A stretch of DNA of 9,133 nt from Pseudomonadota bacterium (lineage in GTDB: Bacteria > Pseudomonadota > Alphaproteobacteria > Rhizobiales > Kaistiaceae), in contig JAEZEN010000610.1 of assembly GCA_023433185.1 (NCBI GenBank), positions 1 to 9,133 of the forward strand, written 5' to 3'. Below, piece after piece: positions 6,322-9,133 of the stretch. The first letter of the stretch is position 1; each line of letters opens with the position of its first letter. The notes under the pieces are model-generated. The model did not search any database and was not told the origin of the DNA. It saw only the letters and a program-made list of their open reading frames with translations. Made by a program: the position numbers and the translations under genes.

Positions 6322-7269
6322 ATGGCGAAGGTGGCACTGGTGGGCTCGGGCTTCATCGGCCGCGCCTGGGCGATCACCTTCGCCCGTGCCGGCCACGAGG
6401 TGGTGCTGTGGGACGCGGACAAGGCGGCGCCCGACCGGGCCATCGCCTTCATCCGCGATGCACTGCCCGACCTCGCGGCGAACGACCTGCTCCGCGGCCG
6501 GACGCCCGACGAAGTGCTCGCCTCGATCCGCGGCGAGGACGATCTTGCGGCGGCGCTCGACGGCGCCCATCACGTCCAGGAGAACACGCCGGAGGACCTC
6601 GTCATGAAGCGGGCGATCTTCGCCCGGCTCGACGAACTCGCCCCGGCCGAAGCGGTGCTCGCCTCCTCGACCTCGGCAATTCTGCCCTCGGCCTTCACCG
6701 AGGCGCTGCCCGGCCGGCACCGCTGCCTCGTCATCCACCCGATCAACCCGCCCTACCTGATCCCCGCCGCCGAGGTGGTACCGGCGCCGTGGACATCCCC
6801 CGCGGTGGTCGGGCGGGCCCGCACGCTGCTGGTCGCCATGGGGCAGGCGCCGCTGATGATGAAGCGCGAACTCGACGGCTTCATCATGAACCGGCTGCAG
6901 GGGGCCCTCCTCGAGGAGGCCTTCCGCCTCGTCGCCGACGGCTATGCCAGCGCCGAGGACGTCGATGTGGGCCTCCGCGAGGGGCTGGCGCTCCGCTGGT
7001 CGTTCATGGGGCCGTTCGAGACGATCGACCTCAACGCCCCGGCGGGCGTGCGCGACTATGTCGAGCGCTACCAGGGAATCTACGAGAAGCTCTTCGGCCA
7101 GATGCAGCGCCGCGTCGACTGGGGCGGCCCGGTGCTCGCCGAGGTCGAGGGCGACCGGCGCGGCAAGGTGCCGGCGGAGGAGCTCGGCAAGCGCCAGCTC
7201 TGGCGCGACCGCCGGCTGATGGCGCTCGCCGCCCACAAGCGCCGGGCGGCGAAAGACATCGGGGAATAG
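6322..7269 (+). CDS. Lambda-crystallin-type 3-hydroxyacid dehydrogenase (3-hydroxyacyl-CoA dehydrogenase superfamily; possible carnitine dehydrogenase)
   Basis: The 315-residue protein has an N-terminal NAD-binding fold with GSGFIG (8-13) and D31, then a C-terminal helical domain. Catalytic positions of the superfamily are visible: S117 in STSAI, H139 in HPINPPYLIP, E151 in AEVVP, and N190 in GFIMNRLQ. HPINPPYLIP, GFIMNRLQ and FMGPFETIDLNA resemble lambda-crystallin/L-gulonate 3-dehydrogenase more than the classical carnitine dehydrogenase LcdH, which I recall as HPFNPVYLLPLVEVV. It should oxidise a free 3-hydroxy acid to the 3-keto acid with NAD. The next gene encodes a beta-keto acid cleavage enzyme, which fits such a product. 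A GGAGG (6308-6312) inside the SDR gene serves as ribosome-binding site. Carnitine is a reasonable substrate given the quaternary-amine importer, but a sugar acid or another hydroxy acid is possible. Confidence 0.88.
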   Translation: MAKVALVGSGFIGRAWAITFARAGHEVVLWDADKAAPDRAIAFIRDALPDLAANDLLRGRTPDEVLASIRGEDDLAAALDGAHHVQENTPEDLVMKRAIFARLDELAPAEAVLASSTSAILPSAFTEALPGRHRCLVIHPINPPYLIPAAEVVPAPWTSPAVVGRARTLLVAMGQAPLMMKRELDGFIMNRLQGALLEEAFRLVADGYASAEDVDVGLREGLALRWSFMGPFETIDLNAPAGVRDYVERYQGIYEKLFGQMQRRVDWGGPVLAEVEGDRRGKVPAEELGKRQLWRDRRLMALAAHKRRAAKDIGE

Positions 7270-7278
7270 GGGACGGTC

Positions 7279-8211
7279 ATGGCACTCGACGGCAAGGTCA
7301 TCATCACCTGCGCGGTGACGGGGGCGATCCACACGCCCTCGATGTCGCCCCACCTGCCGGTCACGGCGGCAGAGATCGCCGAGGCGGCGATCGGCGCGGC
7401 GGAAGCCGGCGCGGCGATCGTCCATCTGCACGCCCGCAACCCCGAGACCGGCCAGCCCGACCAGGCGCCGGAGGCGTTCAGGCCGTTCCTCCAGGTGATC
7501 AAGCAGCGCTCGGACTGCGTCATCAACGTCACCACCGGCGGAGCGCCGACCATGGCGATCGAGGAGCGGGTGCGGCCGGCGGCGACCTTCAAGCCCGAAG
7601 TCGCCTCGCTCAACATGGGGTCGATGAACTTCGGCCTCTACCCGATGCTCGAGCGCTTCACCGACTTCAAGCACGACTGGGAGCAGCCCTATCTCGCGGA
7701 ATCGGACAGCCGCATCTTCCGCAACACCTTCGCCGACATCGAATACATCCTCTCGACCTGCGCCGAGAACGGCACGCGCTTCGAGATCGAGTGCTACGAC
7801 ATCGGCCACCTCTATACGCTCGCCCACTTCGCCGACCGTGGGCTGGTCAAGCCGCCGTTCTTCGTCCAGTCGGTGTTCGGCATCCTCGGCGGCATCGGCC
7901 CGCATCCCGAGGACGTGCTCCACATGAAGCGGACCGCCGACCGGCTGTTCGGCGACGACTACCAGTGGTCCGTGCTCGGCGCCGGGCGGAACCAGATGCT
8001 CGTCGCCGCCGCCGCGGTGTCGATGGGCGGGAACGTGCGGGTCGGGCTCGAGGATTCGCTGTGGATCGGCAAGGGGCGGCTCGCCCGCACCAACGCCGAG
8101 CAGGTCACCAAGGTCCGCCAGATCATCGAGGGCCTCGGCTTCGCCCCGGCGACGCCGGCGGAGGCCCGCGCCATCCTCGGCCTCAAGGGCGCCGACAAGG
8201 TCGCGTTCTAG
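7279..8211 (+). CDS. Beta-keto acid cleavage enzyme (BKACE, former DUF849; 3-keto-5-aminohexanoate cleavage family)
   Basis: The 310-residue protein is a zinc-dependent TIM-barrel enzyme of the BKACE family. It condenses a beta-keto acid with acetyl-CoA and releases acetoacetate plus a shortened CoA ester. The zinc ligands appear as H49 and H51 in VHLHARNP, with the conserved glutamate E258 in VGLEDSLW. The N-terminal VIITCAVTGA, the NVTTGG loop (83-88) and LGAGRNQM (233-240) are also family-typical; length is normal. The BKACE family includes Kce of lysine fermentation and dehydrocarnitine-cleaving enzymes, among other activities. Its HLHAR/SMSPHLPVT type differs from the HCHVRDP type I recall for Pseudomonas dehydrocarnitine cleavage, so the substrate is not certain. 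The ATG has a GGGGA ribosome-binding site (7269-7273) overlapping the end of the preceding gene, 9 bp away, which indicates a tight operon. Its stop overlaps the stop of the convergent gene. Family is firm, substrate inferred. Confidence 0.92.
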   Translation: MALDGKVIITCAVTGAIHTPSMSPHLPVTAAEIAEAAIGAAEAGAAIVHLHARNPETGQPDQAPEAFRPFLQVIKQRSDCVINVTTGGAPTMAIEERVRPAATFKPEVASLNMGSMNFGLYPMLERFTDFKHDWEQPYLAESDSRIFRNTFADIEYILSTCAENGTRFEIECYDIGHLYTLAHFADRGLVKPPFFVQSVFGILGGIGPHPEDVLHMKRTADRLFGDDYQWSVLGAGRNQMLVAAAAVSMGGNVRVGLEDSLWIGKGRLARTNAEQVTKVRQIIEGLGFAPATPAEARAILGLKGADKVAF

Positions 8212-9133
8212 CGGGAAAGGCGGCCCCGGAGCCACAAGACGAAGGCCCCGGTCGCAATGACGCCGAGGCCGAGGGCGAGCACCGGCCGGTCGAGCGCCAG
8301 GCCGCCCAGCGCGACGAGGAACACGCCCAGCGCGCCGACCGCCATCGAGACAGTGGCATGCGGCAGGCCGCGGTCGACGGCGCGCTGGTAGGCATGGTGG
8401 CGATGGGCCTCGTGCAGCCGCTCGCGGCGCGCCGCACGCATCAGGAGCGTGCTGGTGGCGTCGGCGACGAAATAGAGGCCGAGCAGGATCGCGGGGGCGA
8501 GCGCCCCCTCGGCGGCGACGAGGATCAGCAGCCAGCCGAGGACGTAGCCGAGCGTCGTGCTGCCGAGGTCGCCCATGAACATCCGCGCCCGCGGCAGGTT
8601 GAAGGGGAGGAAGCCGGCGACGGCCGCGCCGACAACCAGTGCCGCCGGCACCGGCCAGCCGGGCAGGCCCGCGGCGAGCGCGATCACGACGATGCCGAAG
8701 GCGACCACCAGCGCCTCGGTGCCGGCGATTCCGTCGATGCCGTCCATGAAGTTGAAGAGGTTGACGAACCACAGCCAGGCGAGGCCGAGGATGAGGCGGT
8801 CGAGAACCAGCGGCAGGCCCCCGGCCAGCACCGGCCCGCCAGGCAATGCAGCCAGCGCAGCACCCACCGCCAGCGCCTGCACGGCGAGGCGGATGCTCCA
8901 ATGGACGCCGCGGACGTCGTCGAGCAGCGAGATCAAGCCGACCGCGAGCGCGCCCGCCAGCACCATCGGCGGCAGGCCCGGCGCGCCGGACAGCGCGAGG
9001 CCGAGCCAGCCGGCGAGGATGACGGCGACGAAGCCGATGCCGCCGCCGCCGATGACCGGCGTCCGGTGAGAGGATCTGGGGTTGGGGATGTCGACCACGC
9101 CACGGCGGCCGAGCAACGCCCACGACGCGAGGC
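8208..9133 (-). CDS. WecA/WbpL-type undecaprenyl-phosphate sugar-1-phosphate transferase (3' part; N-terminus off the right edge)
   Basis: Minus-strand reading from the window edge gives about 308 residues without a stop, ending at TAG 8210-8208. It is a polytopic membrane enzyme of glycosyltransferase family 4 (MraY/WecA/WbpL). These transfer a sugar-1-phosphate to undecaprenyl phosphate at the inner membrane, starting O-antigen or other envelope polysaccharide synthesis. The family segments appear in order: DIPNPRSSH followed by GGGGIGF, LLDDVRGV (the Mg-binding aspartates), FNFMDGIDGIAG, FMGDLGSTTLGY, and HRHHAYQRAV, which is typical of WecA/WbpL rather than MraY. Many hydrophobic segments lie between them. 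A TTG at 9116 could be read as a start, but the frame stays open to the edge with hydrophobic sequence and the family has more N-terminal sequence, so the gene is treated as 5'-partial. It is unrelated in function to the amine catabolic cluster. The acceptor is known for the family; the sugar cannot be told. Confidence 0.9.
   Translation of the reverse strand, partial: LASWALLGRRGVVDIPNPRSSHRTPVIGGGGIGFVAVILAGWLGLALSGAPGLPPMVLAGALAVGLISLLDDVRGVHWSIRLAVQALAVGAALAALPGGPVLAGGLPLVLDRLILGLAWLWFVNLFNFMDGIDGIAGTEALVVAFGIVVIALAAGLPGWPVPAALVVGAAVAGFLPFNLPRARMFMGDLGSTTLGYVLGWLLILVAAEGALAPAILLGLYFVADATSTLLMRAARRERLHEAHRHHAYQRAVDRGLPHATVSMAVGALGVFLVALGGLALDRPVLALGLGVIATGAFVLWLRGRLSR

Noticed and set aside
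6322..7269. Naming this gene lcdH (classical L-carnitine dehydrogenase)
   Set aside because: The active-site segment HPINPPYLIP and the C-terminal motifs fit lambda-crystallin-type enzymes better than the LcdH pattern I recall, so only the superfamily and a possible substrate are stated.
6214..9123. Very long minus-strand open frame across the BKACE and dehydrogenase genes
   Set aside because: It lies antisense to well-recognised genes and gives repetitive Arg/Ala/Gly/Pro-rich sequence. GC-rich codon bias on the opposite strand produces such frames.

Overview
The window looks like a piece of chromosome from a GC-rich alphaproteobacterium (roughly 70% G+C by eye, strong G/C third-position bias). 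The transporter and regulator most resemble rhizobial Cho and enterobacterial/rhizobial BetI proteins. No taxonomic marker gene is present, so this placement is an inference. No tRNA, rRNA, CRISPR array, insertion sequence or integrase was seen.

Layout. (1) Positions 1-233, minus strand: the 5' part of a TetR-family regulator very similar to BetI, the choline-responsive repressor. (2) Positions 234-507: a divergent intergenic region with two copies of a 16-bp BetI-operator-like sequence and two small repeated hairpins. (3) Positions 508-3563, plus strand: a complete ABC importer of the ChoXWV type (periplasmic binding protein, permease, ATPase), with a cluster of overlapping stem-loops between the binding protein and permease genes. 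(4) Positions 3661-8211, plus strand: four catabolic genes. They encode a flavin monooxygenase with an N-terminal SnoaL/NTF2-like domain, a short-chain dehydrogenase (SDR), a lambda-crystallin-type 3-hydroxyacid dehydrogenase, and a beta-keto acid cleavage enzyme (BKACE, formerly DUF849). (5) Positions 8208-9133, minus strand: the 3' part of a WecA/WbpL-type sugar-phosphate transferase. It converges on the BKACE gene and shares its stop region, and it belongs to an unrelated cell-envelope function.

How the genes may work together. The regulator, operators and importer point to uptake of a choline-like quaternary amine under BetI-type control. Downstream, one or both dehydrogenases could oxidise a beta-hydroxy acid to a beta-keto acid. 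BKACE would then cleave that acid with acetyl-CoA to acetoacetate plus a shortened acyl-CoA. This is the chemical logic of carnitine catabolism (carnitine, 3-dehydrocarnitine, betainyl-CoA + acetoacetate). However, the 3-hydroxyacid dehydrogenase and BKACE here look like different subfamilies from the classical Pseudomonas carnitine enzymes. The flavoprotein has no place in the known pathway, and no betainyl-CoA thioesterase, CoA transferase, betA or betB is in the window. The cluster is therefore best read as a candidate, incompletely described catabolic module for carnitine (possibly both enantiomers) or a related trimethylammonium compound. The true substrate is open.
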